A DNA stretch of 64,000 nucleotides from positions 3,534,001 through 3,598,000 of the forward strand of contig NZ_CP154796.1 of assembly GCF_039566955.1 (NCBI RefSeq). The letters run 5' to 3'. Position numbers and translations under genes: made by a program. Shown here piece by piece: positions 9,187-19,005 of this stretch. The notes beneath the pieces are model-generated. The model had not been told where the DNA came from, did not search any database, and saw only the letters and a list, made by a program, of their open reading frames with translations. Source of the DNA: Micromonospora sp. DSM 45708 (GTDB taxonomy: Bacteria > Actinomycetota > Actinomycetes > Mycobacteriales > Micromonosporaceae). The stretch's first letter is position 1. The number at the start of each line of letters is the position of its first letter.

Positions 9187-10094
9187 CCGCCCCCGGCGCG
9201 TGGGTCGGCGTCGACATCGGCGGGACGAAGATCCTCGCCGCGCTGGTCGGCGCGGACGGCCGGGTGCGGGACCGCCGGTGTGCCGCCACCCCGGCCGCCG
9301 CCGGCCCCACGGCGGTGCTGGACACCGCCGCCGCGCTCGCCGCGCCGCTCCTCGACGGCCTCGGCGCGGGGCCGGTCGGCGTCGGCACCGCCGGCACCGT
9401 GGACCCGGCCACGGGCGCCATCCGGTACGCCACCGGCAGCCTGCCCGGCTGGACCGGCACCCCGGTCGCCGCCGAGCTGGCCGCCCGGCTGGCCCGGCCC
9501 GTGCGGGTGACCAACGACGTCGACGCCGCGGCGCTCGGCGAGAGCTGGGTGGGCGCCGGGCGGGGCCGGCGGCACCTGCTGCTGGTCACCGTCGGCACCG
9601 GGCTCGGCGGGGCGGTGGTCCGGCACGGCCGGGTGGAGCGGGGCGCCCGGGGCGCCACCGGCGAGGTGGCGCACCTGCCCGCGCCCGGCGCCGAGGCCCT
9701 GCGCTGCGGCTGCGGCCGGTACGGGCACCTGGAGGCGATCGCCTCCGGCACCGGGCTCGCCGCCGGGTACGCCCTGGCGACCGGCGACCCGGTCACCGGG
9801 CGGGAGGTGGCCCGGCGGGCCCACGCCGGCGACCCGGCCGCCGGGACGGTGGTACGGCGGGCCGGCACGGCGCTCGGCGCCGCCCTGGCCGGCCTGGTCG
9901 GCCTGCTCGACCCCGAGGTGGTGCTGGTCGGCGGCGGGGCGGCCGAGGCGCTGCTACCGGCCGCCGCCGAGGCGTACGCGGCCCACCTTCCCGCCGCCTG
10001 GGCCGGCGTGCCGCTGCTGCCGGCCGCGTTGGGCGGCGACGCCGTGGCGGTCGGCGCGGCCCGGCTCGCCCTGACCTGGACGGAGCACCCGTGA
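9183..10094 (+). CDS. nanK: ROK-family sugar kinase, probable N-acetylmannosamine kinase
   Basis: ROK kinase of 303 residues. It has the ATP-binding DIGGTK at the N-terminus, catalytic Asp in TNDVDAAALGE, the zinc histidine in TGEVAHL, and the zinc cysteines in RCGCGRYGHLEA, so all expected residues are present. ATG at 9183 overlaps the permease stop (ATGA); a longer in-frame start at 9072 would lie entirely inside the permease and is rejected. The next gene is NanE, which converts ManNAc-6-phosphate, so ManNAc is the best guess for substrate; glucose or N-acetylglucosamine remain possible. Confidence 0.75.
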   Translation: MTAPGAWVGVDIGGTKILAALVGADGRVRDRRCAATPAAAGPTAVLDTAAALAAPLLDGLGAGPVGVGTAGTVDPATGAIRYATGSLPGWTGTPVAAELAARLARPVRVTNDVDAAALGESWVGAGRGRRHLLLVTVGTGLGGAVVRHGRVERGARGATGEVAHLPAPGAEALRCGCGRYGHLEAIASGTGLAAGYALATGDPVTGREVARRAHAGDPAAGTVVRRAGTALGAALAGLVGLLDPEVVLVGGGAAEALLPAAAEAYAAHLPAAWAGVPLLPAALGGDAVAVGAARLALTWTEHP

Positions 10095-10777
10095 CTGCCC
10101 TCGACGACCTGGCCGGCGAGCTGATCGTCTCCTGCCAGCCGCTGCCCGACGACCCGGACGACCCGATGCGCGACCCGTACGTGCAGGCCCGGGTGGCGGC
10201 CGCGGCGGTACGCGGCGGCGCGGCGGGCATCCGGGCGAACGGGCCGGCCGACGTCACGGCGATCCGGGCGGCCGTGCCCGTGCCCGTGATCGGCCTGTAC
10301 AAGGCCGGCTCGGCCGACGTCTTCATCACCCCGACCGCCGCGCACGCGCTCGAGGTGGCGGCGGCGGGCGCCCAGGTCGTCGCCGTCGACGCCACGGACC
10401 GTCCGCGCCCGGACGGCCGGACCTTCGCCGACACGGTGCGCGCCCTGCGCGCGCACTCCGACGCCCTGGTGCTCGCCGACGTGTCCACGGTCGCGGAGGC
10501 GCTCGCCGCGGTCGACGCGGGCGCGGACGCCGTGGCCACCACGCTGTCCGGCTACACCTCGCCCGGTAGGCGTCCCGACGGGCCGGACCTGGACCTGCTC
10601 GCCCGGCTGGTCGGGCTGCTGCCGGTGCCGGTCCTCGCCGAGGGCCGCTACCGGGACGCCGGGCAGATCAGCCGGGCGTTCGCGGCGGGCGCCCACGCCG
10701 TGGTGGTGGGTAACGCCGTCACCTCACCGCTGTGGATCACCCGCCGGTTGGTGACGGCGGTCGCCCGCCACGGCTGA
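10091..10777 (+). CDS. nanE: N-acetylmannosamine-6-phosphate 2-epimerase NanE
   Basis: TIM-barrel epimerase of 228 residues that turns ManNAc-6-phosphate into GlcNAc-6-phosphate in the cytoplasm. Family marks are IVSCQPLP at the N-terminus, GLYKAGSADVFITPT (catalytic Lys), AVDATDRPRPDG (Asp), and LAEGRYRDAGQ (catalytic Glu) followed by the phosphate-binding GAHAVVVGNAVTSP. GTG at 10091 overlaps the kinase stop (GTGA). It is the last gene of the operon. No sialic acid lyase, NagA or NagB gene is in the window, so downstream steps must be encoded elsewhere. Confidence 0.88.
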   Translation: MTALDDLAGELIVSCQPLPDDPDDPMRDPYVQARVAAAAVRGGAAGIRANGPADVTAIRAAVPVPVIGLYKAGSADVFITPTAAHALEVAAAGAQVVAVDATDRPRPDGRTFADTVRALRAHSDALVLADVSTVAEALAAVDAGADAVATTLSGYTSPGRRPDGPDLDLLARLVGLLPVPVLAEGRYRDAGQISRAFAAGAHAVVVGNAVTSPLWITRRLVTAVARHG

Positions 10778-10910
10778 CACCATCTCGCGGCGGCCCCCGG
10801 GGCCGGCTGAGGCGCCACGGGATCGGCCCGACGGCTCGACCCGCATGATCGTCCGGTCGCGATCCTCCGTTCGGGCTGGTGGCGGCCGGTGCGGATCGGA
10901 CAGACTCGCG

Positions 10911-10932
10911 TGAACCTGTCGCGATAGGTTCA
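10911..10932. promoter_or_regulatory. Inverted repeat before response regulator gene
   Basis: TGAACCT and AGGTTCA form perfect 7-base arms around an 8-base spacer, ending where the AAGGAGA ribosome site of the response regulator begins. It may be an operator for the regulator itself or an RNA hairpin next to the ribosome site. Confidence 0.4.
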
Positions 10933-10942
10933 AGGAGACACG

Positions 10943-11599
10943 GTGCTGGTGCTTCTGGTGGAGGACGACCTGCGAGTCGCGTCCGCGCTCGCCGCCGCGC
11001 TGCGCCGCCGGGGCAACTCGGTCATCACGGCCACGACCGCGTCGGAGGCGGTCGAGGCCGGGCCGGTGGATCTCATACTGCTCGACCTCAACCTGCCCGA
11101 CCGGGACGGGCTGGCACTGTGCCGGGAGATCCGCCGCCACAACGAGGACATCGCGATCATCGCGGTGACCGCTCGCGGCGACGAGCGGGACCGGGTGGCG
11201 GGGCTGCGGGCCGGCGCCGACGACTACGTGGTGAAGCCGTTCTCGATGGCGGAGCTACAGGCCCGGATCGAGGCGGTGATGCGCCGCACCGCCCGCGCCC
11301 TCCGGGCCGAGACCGCGCTGGAGGTGGGCGACCTGCGGCTGGACCTCAATGCCCGGCGGGTCTGGCTCGGCGGCCGGGAGGTCGTCCTGACCCGCAAGGA
11401 GTTCGCGCTGCTGATGGCGCTGGCCCGACAGTCCGGGACGGTGGTGCCCCGAGAGCGGCTGCTGATGGACGTCTGGCAGACCACCTGGGGCGGCGGCCAC
11501 ACCCTCGACGTCCACGTCGCGGCCCTGCGGGGCAAGCTCGACGACGCCGGCCTCGTGGAGACCGTGCGCGGGGTGGGCTACCGGCTCCGGTCGGCCTGA
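10943..11599 (+). CDS. OmpR-family response regulator (orphan)
   Basis: Two-component DNA-binding regulator of 218 residues: receiver domain (acidic EDD at residues 7-9, phospho-acceptor Asp48 in ILLDLNLPDRDG, Lys in VVKPFS) joined to a winged-helix domain (LTRKEFALLMALA, VDVHVAALR-type recognition region, VRGVGYRLR). The GTG at 10943 has AAGGAGA 4 bases upstream. No histidine kinase is adjacent; neighbours are nanE and a secreted carboxypeptidase on the same strand. Its partner is unknown. The inverted repeat at 10911-10932 is a candidate self-binding site. Confidence 0.88.
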   Translation: MLVLLVEDDLRVASALAAALRRRGNSVITATTASEAVEAGPVDLILLDLNLPDRDGLALCREIRRHNEDIAIIAVTARGDERDRVAGLRAGADDYVVKPFSMAELQARIEAVMRRTARALRAETALEVGDLRLDLNARRVWLGGREVVLTRKEFALLMALARQSGTVVPRERLLMDVWQTTWGGGHTLDVHVAALRGKLDDAGLVETVRGVGYRLRSA

Positions 11600-11708
11600 G
11601 CGCGAATCCTCAGATCCACCTCAAGAAATCGCTGACCGCCGACCAGGGACGAGCCGACTCGCGTTGGCTGTCCGGACCGAGTCATCCCACCTGTTCTGGA
11701 GCGCACCC

Positions 11709-13811
11709 ATGAGAGACAGACGGACGACGGCCATCCTCTCCGCCCTGCTCGCCGCCAGTCTGGCGGTATTCGCCGGACCCGTACCCGCACAGGCCGACCC
11801 GATCGAAACGAACCAGGTCCAGGGCCTGACGGTCGTGCAGGGCGACGGATACGCCACCCTCGCCTGGACGCCGGTCGACGGCGCCACCGACTACCAGATC
11901 GAGCGCACCCCGGTCGCCGCCGACGACACGGCGGCCGGACCGGCGGTCATCACCGGCGTCTGGCGGCCGGGCCGCCAGATCAACAACTCCTCGCCCACGT
12001 TCGCCGACGCCGGGTTCAACCCGGGCGCCCGGTTCCAGTGGCGGGTCCGCGCCCGCGTCGGCACCACCGCCGAGCCGTACTCGACGCCGGTGGCCGACAC
12101 CACCCGGGCTCCCTGGGGCGACCCCGCCGTGCCGGGCCAGAACCTCCGGACCCAGTGGGAGACCACCCTCGCGGCCCAGTACACCAGCGACGTCAACGAG
12201 TACGCGTACACCGCGGCGGTCGACGAGCTGAGCGACCGGGTCCGGGTGACCGAGATCGGCCGGACCGCACTGGGCCGCCCGATCAACATGTTCGTCATCG
12301 GCTACCCCACGCCGCCGGCAACCCCGGCGGCGGTGGCCGCGACGTCGCCGCTGATGGTCAACTGCAACGTGCACGGCAACGAGCCCGGTGACCGGGAAGC
12401 CTGCCTGATCATGGCGCGCCAGCTGGCCTTCAGCGACGACCCGCGGACGCTGGACCTGCTGTCGCACACCACCGTGCTGATCGTGCCCACCATCAACGGG
12501 GACGGCCGGGCGGCCAACACCCGGGGCAACTCCACCGGCCAGGACCTCAACCGGGACTACTCGTTGATCCGCCAGCCCGAGACCTTCGCGCTGATGCGGA
12601 TGCTGCGTGACCACCGCCCGGTGGCCGGCTACGACGGGCACGAGTTCGGCAACTCCAGCGCCGGCGACCTGCCGATGCTGCCGCCGCGGCACCAGAACGT
12701 GGCCCAGCCGATCTTCGACGAGTCGCAGCACATGATCGAGGGCCACATGTACACCCAGGGCGCCAAGGACGGCTGGTGGCCCTGCCCATACGGGTGCAAC
12801 GGCGGCGGCAACGTGGGGCTGAGCGAGGAAACCATCCTGCGCAACACGCTCGGGCTCAAGAACGTCGTGAACTCCCTGCTGGAGCTGCGCAGCGCCGGCG
12901 GCACCACCCGGCCGGACGAGGGCAACACGGCGAACAACCGGCGGCGCAAAGCGTACTCGGCGCTCTGGACGTTCCAGCAGTTCCTCGACTACCACCGGGC
13001 GAACCTCAAGGAGATCACCTCCGCACGGGCCGACGCGATCACCTTCCAGGTGTCGAACACCGGGCGGATCGTCTTCCGCGGCTCCCGCCCCATCGCGGCG
13101 TACCCGGCCCCGCACCCGGGCGAGGCCCCGCCGCCGCTGGACGCCCCGCGCGAGGACCAGATCCTCACCGAGGCGCCGTGCGCCTACCGGCTCACCGAGG
13201 AGCAGTACCACGGCGAGCGCACCGACGGCCCGACCGGACAGCGGACCACCGTGGCGCAGCGGCTCGCCGCGCACGGCTGGAAGGTGGTCAAGGTCGCCGA
13301 CGGGTACGTGGTGCCGCTGGCCCAGCCCGAGCGGGGGCTGATCCCGCTGCTGCTCGACGGGCAGGCGGTGGAGAAGCTGGTCGACGCCGAGCGGGTGTAC
13401 CCGACGGTGACCGGCACGCGTAGCGGTCCGCTGGTGGTCTCCGGCTTCACCTGCCTGCGGGGCGCCACGGTGACCGGCCCGGTCCGGGTGCGGGCCGGCG
13501 GCACGCTGGTCGCCACCGGCTCGTCGATCACCGGCCCGGTGGACGCCTCCGGCGCCGCCGGCGTGTTCCTGACCGACACCAAGGTCACCGGCCCGGTCCG
13601 GATCGCGCAGGGCAGCGGGCCCGTGGTGGTCGTCGACACCACGGTCGACGGTCCGGTGGACGTGTCCGGCAACCGGGGCGACGCGCCGCTGCTGGCCGCC
13701 AACACGGTCACCGGCCCGCTGCGCTGCGACGGCAACAGCGCTGCCCCGGTCGACCTGGAGCTGGGCAACTCGGCGACAGGCCCGAAGACCGGCCAGTGCG
13801 CGAGCCTCTGA
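11709..13811 (+). CDS. Secreted M14-family zinc carboxypeptidase
   Basis: Exported metallopeptidase of 700 residues. A Sec signal peptide (ILSALLAASLAVFAGPVPAQA) is followed by a fibronectin-III-like region (about residues 35-135). The M14 domain has zinc ligands His222 and Glu225 in NVHGNEPGDRE and His311 in DGHEFGN, the substrate-binding region TGQDLNRDYS, and the probable catalytic Glu in GLSEETIL. About the last 110 residues hold repeated TGPV/DGPVDVSG strands resembling a small beta-solenoid. ATG at 11709 has GGAG 9 bases upstream. A strong hairpin separates it from the fasciclin gene. Confidence 0.85.
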   Translation: MRDRRTTAILSALLAASLAVFAGPVPAQADPIETNQVQGLTVVQGDGYATLAWTPVDGATDYQIERTPVAADDTAAGPAVITGVWRPGRQINNSSPTFADAGFNPGARFQWRVRARVGTTAEPYSTPVADTTRAPWGDPAVPGQNLRTQWETTLAAQYTSDVNEYAYTAAVDELSDRVRVTEIGRTALGRPINMFVIGYPTPPATPAAVAATSPLMVNCNVHGNEPGDREACLIMARQLAFSDDPRTLDLLSHTTVLIVPTINGDGRAANTRGNSTGQDLNRDYSLIRQPETFALMRMLRDHRPVAGYDGHEFGNSSAGDLPMLPPRHQNVAQPIFDESQHMIEGHMYTQGAKDGWWPCPYGCNGGGNVGLSEETILRNTLGLKNVVNSLLELRSAGGTTRPDEGNTANNRRRKAYSALWTFQQFLDYHRANLKEITSARADAITFQVSNTGRIVFRGSRPIAAYPAPHPGEAPPPLDAPREDQILTEAPCAYRLTEEQYHGERTDGPTGQRTTVAQRLAAHGWKVVKVADGYVVPLAQPERGLIPLLLDGQAVEKLVDAERVYPTVTGTRSGPLVVSGFTCLRGATVTGPVRVRAGGTLVATGSSITGPVDASGAAGVFLTDTKVTGPVRIAQGSGPVVVVDTTVDGPVDVSGNRGDAPLLAANTVTGPLRCDGNSAAPVDLELGNSATGPKTGQCASL

Positions 13812-13821
13812 ACCGCTGACC

Positions 13822-13863
13822 GTCGTACCGGCAGGTCCGCCCTCCCGGGCCTGCCGGTACGAC
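13822..13863 (+). terminator. 14-bp perfect hairpin after carboxypeptidase gene
   Basis: Arms GTCGTACCGGCAGG (13822-13835) and CCTGCCGGTACGAC (13850-13863) pair perfectly around a 14-base loop, 10 bases after the stop at 13811. Likely terminator or attenuator between the carboxypeptidase and fasciclin genes. Confidence 0.7.
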
Positions 13864-13884
13864 CCGACCCGACCGGAGAACGCC

Positions 13885-14589
13885 GTGGAACGGCCCGTCA
13901 TCCCCCCGCGATCCCGATCTCTCCCCCGGCTCCGGTGGCCGGCCCGTCGGCGACGGACCGCCGCGCTCGCCGCGGTCGCGCTGTCCCTGGTGCTCACCGG
14001 CACGGGCTGTTCCGGCGCCGGCACCGCTTCGCCGGCTACGGCCGGCGGCGCCGCACCGAAGGCGGCGGCCGTCGTGAGCGGCCCGCTGTGCGAGCTGCTG
14101 CCCTCCGGCAGCGAGCCGGGCAACCCGGCGGCGCTCGCCGGTCAGCCGGCCGAGGCGGCTCTGCAGTGGCTGCCCGTCCTCACCACGTTCGAGGCAGCGG
14201 TGCGGGCGTCCGGCATGTCCGCGGACCTGCACGGCGGCTCGGGGGTGACCATCCTGGCCCCCACCGACGACGCGTTCGCGGCCAAGTTCTCCGAGGACAA
14301 CCTGGACCAACTGCTCCTGGCTGACCGGGACAAGCTCCGCGGCCTGCTCCGCGAACACCTCGTCGCCGGGTCGCTGTCGCTGTCCGACCTGGTGACCGCC
14401 GGTACGGTGACCACGCTCGCCGGCACCACGCTGACCGTCACCGGGGGCGGAGGGACCGCGCGCCTGGCCGACCGGGCCGACACCGTGTGCGCCGACTACC
14501 AGGTCGCCAACGCCCGGATCCACATCATCAACCACGTGCTCGGCAGCCTGCCCACCACTGGTGGCGAGGACGGGCACCGCGCCCACTGA
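13885..14589 (+). CDS. Fasciclin-domain lipoprotein
   Basis: Surface lipoprotein of 234 residues. A basic N-terminus and hydrophobic core lead to the lipobox LTGTGC. The C-terminal ~150 residues form one FAS1 domain, recognised by VTILAPTDDAFAAKF, LREHLVAGSLSLSDL and the closing H-box-like region IHIINHVLGSLP. FAS1 proteins act in adhesion or as extracellular matrix components. GTG at 13885 has GGAG upstream. It lies between two secreted M14 peptidases on the same strand, suggesting a shared role at the cell surface. Confidence 0.82.
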   Translation: MERPVIPPRSRSLPRLRWPARRRRTAALAAVALSLVLTGTGCSGAGTASPATAGGAAPKAAAVVSGPLCELLPSGSEPGNPAALAGQPAEAALQWLPVLTTFEAAVRASGMSADLHGGSGVTILAPTDDAFAAKFSEDNLDQLLLADRDKLRGLLREHLVAGSLSLSDLVTAGTVTTLAGTTLTVTGGGGTARLADRADTVCADYQVANARIHIINHVLGSLPTTGGEDGHRAH

Positions 14590-14605
14590 CCACACCCACC
14601 GAGCC

Positions 14606-14635
14606 TTGACCCGGGAAACCGCAGGTCACTACGTT
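14606..14635 (+). promoter_or_regulatory. Candidate housekeeping promoter
   Basis: TTGACC (14606-14611), an 18-base spacer and TACGTT (14630-14635) resemble a SigA-type promoter placed about 48 bases before the ATG of the second M14 gene. Confidence 0.4.
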
Positions 14636-14682
14636 TCGATCCAGCTCGCTTGATCCCCCACCGAGTGAAACGAGGCATCCCG

Positions 14683-17499
14683 ATGCGCTTGTCGAAGCGT
14701 CCGCCCAGGACGGTCCGCACGAGAAGAACGGCCGGCGTCGCCGCGCTGCTCCTGCTCGTCGGTCTGACGCCGTTGCTCGCAGGCGCGCCGGCCGGCGCCG
14801 CCCCCACGCCCCCCGGCTGCAGCTACGACCCTGCCGCCCGGCTGTCCACCGTGCCCAGCCCCGAGTCCGCGCTGGGCTTCCCGCTCGGCACCGGCCAGGA
14901 GCGGATCGTCACCAACGACGAGGTCCGTGGCTACCTGAAGGCCGTCGACGCCGCCTCCGACCGCGTGGTCACCGGCGTCATGGCGACGAGCGTGCTCGGC
15001 CAGCCGCTGCCGTACGCCATCGTCTCCAACGAGCGGCACGTCCGACCGGGGGCGCTGCGACAGATCGCCGACGACATCCGCGATCTGCGCGACCCGCGCA
15101 GGACCAAGGCGAAGAAGGCCGCCGAGACCGCGGCCGACCGCCCGGCCATCGTCTGGGTGACCGCCAACGTGCACGGCGGGGAGAAGAGCGGCACCGACGC
15201 CGCGCTCAAGACCCTGTACGAGCTGGCGTCCGGGCTGTCCTGCGCGGTCGCGGAGCGGAACGACAACCTGGTCACGGTCATCGTGCCGACCCAGAACCCC
15301 GACGGCCGCGACGCCAACCGCCGGCAGAACGAGTACGGCTTCGACATGAACCGGGACTGGTTCGCCCGCACCCAGCAGGAGACCGACGGCAAGATCGAAC
15401 TCCTGCGGCAGTACCCGCCGCAGGTCTTCATCGACGCGCACGAGATGGGCGGGCGACAGTACTTCTTCCCGCCCAACGCCGACCCGATCCACCACGAGAT
15501 CTCCAGCGAGAACGTCGACTGGATCAACCGGATCGGCGAGGCCAACAAGGCCGGCTTCGGCTTCAACGGCGCCTGCGGCGGCGCCGTCACCACCGAGTGC
15601 TACTTCAACTACTCGACGTACGACCTGTTCTTCATGGGCTACGGCGACACCGTCCCGTCCGCCGGCTTCGGCGCCGCCGGCATGACCTTCGAGAAGGGCA
15701 GCGCCTCGGCGGTGGCCGACCGGGTCCAGCAGCAGTTCCACACCCAGTGGTCCACCCTCGGCTGGGCCGCCGCGAACAAGCACGAGGTGCTGACCGGCTA
15801 CTTCGAGATCTGGACGGACGCGCTCGCCGAGGGCAGGGCCGGGACGCTGGAGCCGAACGAGGTGGTCCAGCCGACCAACAGCGTCCAGTTCCCGGTGCCG
15901 GACGTCAGGATCCGCTCGTACTTCCTGCTCCCCGACCGGCAGCTCGGCGACGTGCGCCGGCTGGTCGAGCGGCTGCGCGGGATGGACGTCGAGGTCTACG
16001 AGGTGACCAAGCCGACGAAGGTGCCCACCGCCCGGGTCTTCGGCGGGCGCACCGCGACCGACGTCACGGTGCCGGTGGGCGCGTACTGGATCCCGATGGA
16101 CCAGCCGCAGAAGCACTGGATCCAGGCCATCATGGGCGAGGACCCGTACGTCCCGTTCCCCTACTTCTACGACGTGTCGTCCTGGAGCAACCCGCTGCTC
16201 ATGGGCGTGGACACCATCTACACCGGCGACGACGTCCGGCCGCACGCCCAACTGGTCCGGCAGATCACCGGCGGCAAGGCCTCGGCGGCCGGGGCGAAGG
16301 GTTCGTACGGGTACCCGCTGGACTCGGCGGCGGCGGCCGAACTCACCTTCCGGCTGCTCGGCCAGGGCGTGCCGCTCGTCCGGGACCTCGACACCAGCGT
16401 GGTGGGCTTCCCGGCGAAGAGCCTGACCCAGGAGATCGACCGGCTGGCCCGGTCGCTCGGGGTGACCCTGCGCCCGAGCGGCGCGGCGGCCAGCGGGAGC
16501 CCGGTGGACCTGCCGGATGTCGGGCTGTTCCAGGGCACCGGCATCTCCACCACCTCCGGCTCGCACGGCGAGGCCCGGTACGTGCTCGGCAAGCGCTGGA
16601 GACTCGACCTCAAGCCGGTGACCAGTACCGACATCAACGACAACACCCCGGCGTTCACCGAACGCACCGTGCTGCTCGTGCCGGACGGCAGCAGCTCGAC
16701 CGGCGGGCTCACCGCCGCCGGGCAGGCCAACCTGCGGAACTGGATCGCCCAGGGCCACACCTACCTCGGCCTGCGCAACGAGGGCACCCGGATGGCCCGG
16801 GCCGCCGGCCTCACCTCCACCACCGAGAAGACGAAGCCGGCGGACTACCGGATGATCGGTTCGCACCTGCGGGTCGACGTCGACGGCAGCAGCCCGGTCG
16901 CGCTGGGCCGCCCGGCGGAGGACTTCGAGTTCAACAACAACGACTCGATCCTGAACCCGAGCAGCACCGGCACCAACGTCCTCAGCTACCCGTCGGACGA
17001 CACCTTCTGGGCGAACGGCTACACGGTGCGCAGCGACGTGTTGAAGGGCACGGTCGCACTGGTGGACGAGCCCACCGGCGCCGGCCGGGCCGTGCTGTTC
17101 GCGTTCAACCCGCTCTTCCGGGCGTACAACGAGAACGGGCTGCACCTGGTGGCCAACGCCCTGCTCTATCCGTCGGGTGCGGCGGCGGACCGCGGCGCCG
17201 CACGGCGTACGACCGGTGTCGACCCCGCCCGGGCGGCTGCGGCAGCGCAGCCGGTGGCGGACGACCTGGACGGCGAGTGGCGCCCGATCATCGTCGAGGT
17301 GGCGGCCGGTGACCGCGGTCGTGCCGAAGCGATCGTCGCCCGGTACACCGACACCGCCCGGGTCTCCATGGCGGAAGGGTCGGCCCACCTGGTGATCCCG
17401 AACCCGGCCGGCCTCCAGGCCGACGAACACCCGTTCCTGCGTGACCTGGTAGGCGCCCTCCGGGACGCGCAGATCCCGCTCCGTTCCCTGGTGGGCTGA
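14683..17499 (+). CDS. Large secreted M14-family zinc carboxypeptidase
   Basis: Exported metallopeptidase of 938 residues. The signal peptide (TRRTAGVAALLLLVGLTPLLAGAPAGAA) is followed by the M14 domain: zinc ligands His164 and Glu167 in NVHGGEKSG, the NPDGRDANRRQNEYGFDMNR substrate region, and His253 in DAHEMGG. The catalytic-Glu region is probably GMTFEKGSAS. The C-terminal ~500 residues have no domain I can name; they contain a flavodoxin-like QGHTYLGLRNEG stretch typical of long M14 proteins of actinobacteria. ATG at 14683 follows CGAGG; GTG at 14665 is an alternative. The stop is followed by a strong bidirectional hairpin. Confidence 0.85.
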   Translation: MRLSKRPPRTVRTRRTAGVAALLLLVGLTPLLAGAPAGAAPTPPGCSYDPAARLSTVPSPESALGFPLGTGQERIVTNDEVRGYLKAVDAASDRVVTGVMATSVLGQPLPYAIVSNERHVRPGALRQIADDIRDLRDPRRTKAKKAAETAADRPAIVWVTANVHGGEKSGTDAALKTLYELASGLSCAVAERNDNLVTVIVPTQNPDGRDANRRQNEYGFDMNRDWFARTQQETDGKIELLRQYPPQVFIDAHEMGGRQYFFPPNADPIHHEISSENVDWINRIGEANKAGFGFNGACGGAVTTECYFNYSTYDLFFMGYGDTVPSAGFGAAGMTFEKGSASAVADRVQQQFHTQWSTLGWAAANKHEVLTGYFEIWTDALAEGRAGTLEPNEVVQPTNSVQFPVPDVRIRSYFLLPDRQLGDVRRLVERLRGMDVEVYEVTKPTKVPTARVFGGRTATDVTVPVGAYWIPMDQPQKHWIQAIMGEDPYVPFPYFYDVSSWSNPLLMGVDTIYTGDDVRPHAQLVRQITGGKASAAGAKGSYGYPLDSAAAAELTFRLLGQGVPLVRDLDTSVVGFPAKSLTQEIDRLARSLGVTLRPSGAAASGSPVDLPDVGLFQGTGISTTSGSHGEARYVLGKRWRLDLKPVTSTDINDNTPAFTERTVLLVPDGSSSTGGLTAAGQANLRNWIAQGHTYLGLRNEGTRMARAAGLTSTTEKTKPADYRMIGSHLRVDVDGSSPVALGRPAEDFEFNNNDSILNPSSTGTNVLSYPSDDTFWANGYTVRSDVLKGTVALVDEPTGAGRAVLFAFNPLFRAYNENGLHLVANALLYPSGAAADRGAARRTTGVDPARAAAAAQPVADDLDGEWRPIIVEVAAGDRGRAEAIVARYTDTARVSMAEGSAHLVIPNPAGLQADEHPFLRDLVGALRDAQIPLRSLVG

Positions 17500-17515
17500 C
17501 GCCCCGGCCGGAACC

Positions 17516-17554
17516 GCGAAGGCCGCCGACCCGCAGGGGGTCGGCGGCCTTCGC
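17516..17554. terminator. Bidirectional 17-bp hairpin terminator
   Basis: Arms 17516-17532 and 17538-17554 (GCGAAGGCCGCCGACCC and its complement) pair perfectly with a 5-base loop. It is centred between the convergent M14 and citrate synthase genes. Confidence 0.85.
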
Positions 17555-17568
17555 CGTCAGGACCGGGC

Positions 17569-18852
<1,284 letters not shown>

Positions 18853-18900
18853 CTGTTCCTCGCTTCGCCGGCAAGATCTTCGTTGAATTGCCTTCGCTTC

Positions 18901-18916
18901 TACCGTAATCACGGTA
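18901..18916. promoter_or_regulatory. Palindrome upstream of gltA
   Basis: TACCGT-AATC-ACGGTA is a perfect 16-base interrupted palindrome, 49 bases before the gltA start codon. Its position fits an operator of a repressor or activator of the citrate synthase promoter; the protein is unknown. Confidence 0.4.
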
Positions 18917-19005
18917 TGGGGGACAACGCTCGGCATGGTTTGGCAGGTGAGGTATGCGTCACCTGATTCCCGACTTGCCGGGGCGGAAACCGGCTACCGG
19001 CGCGG

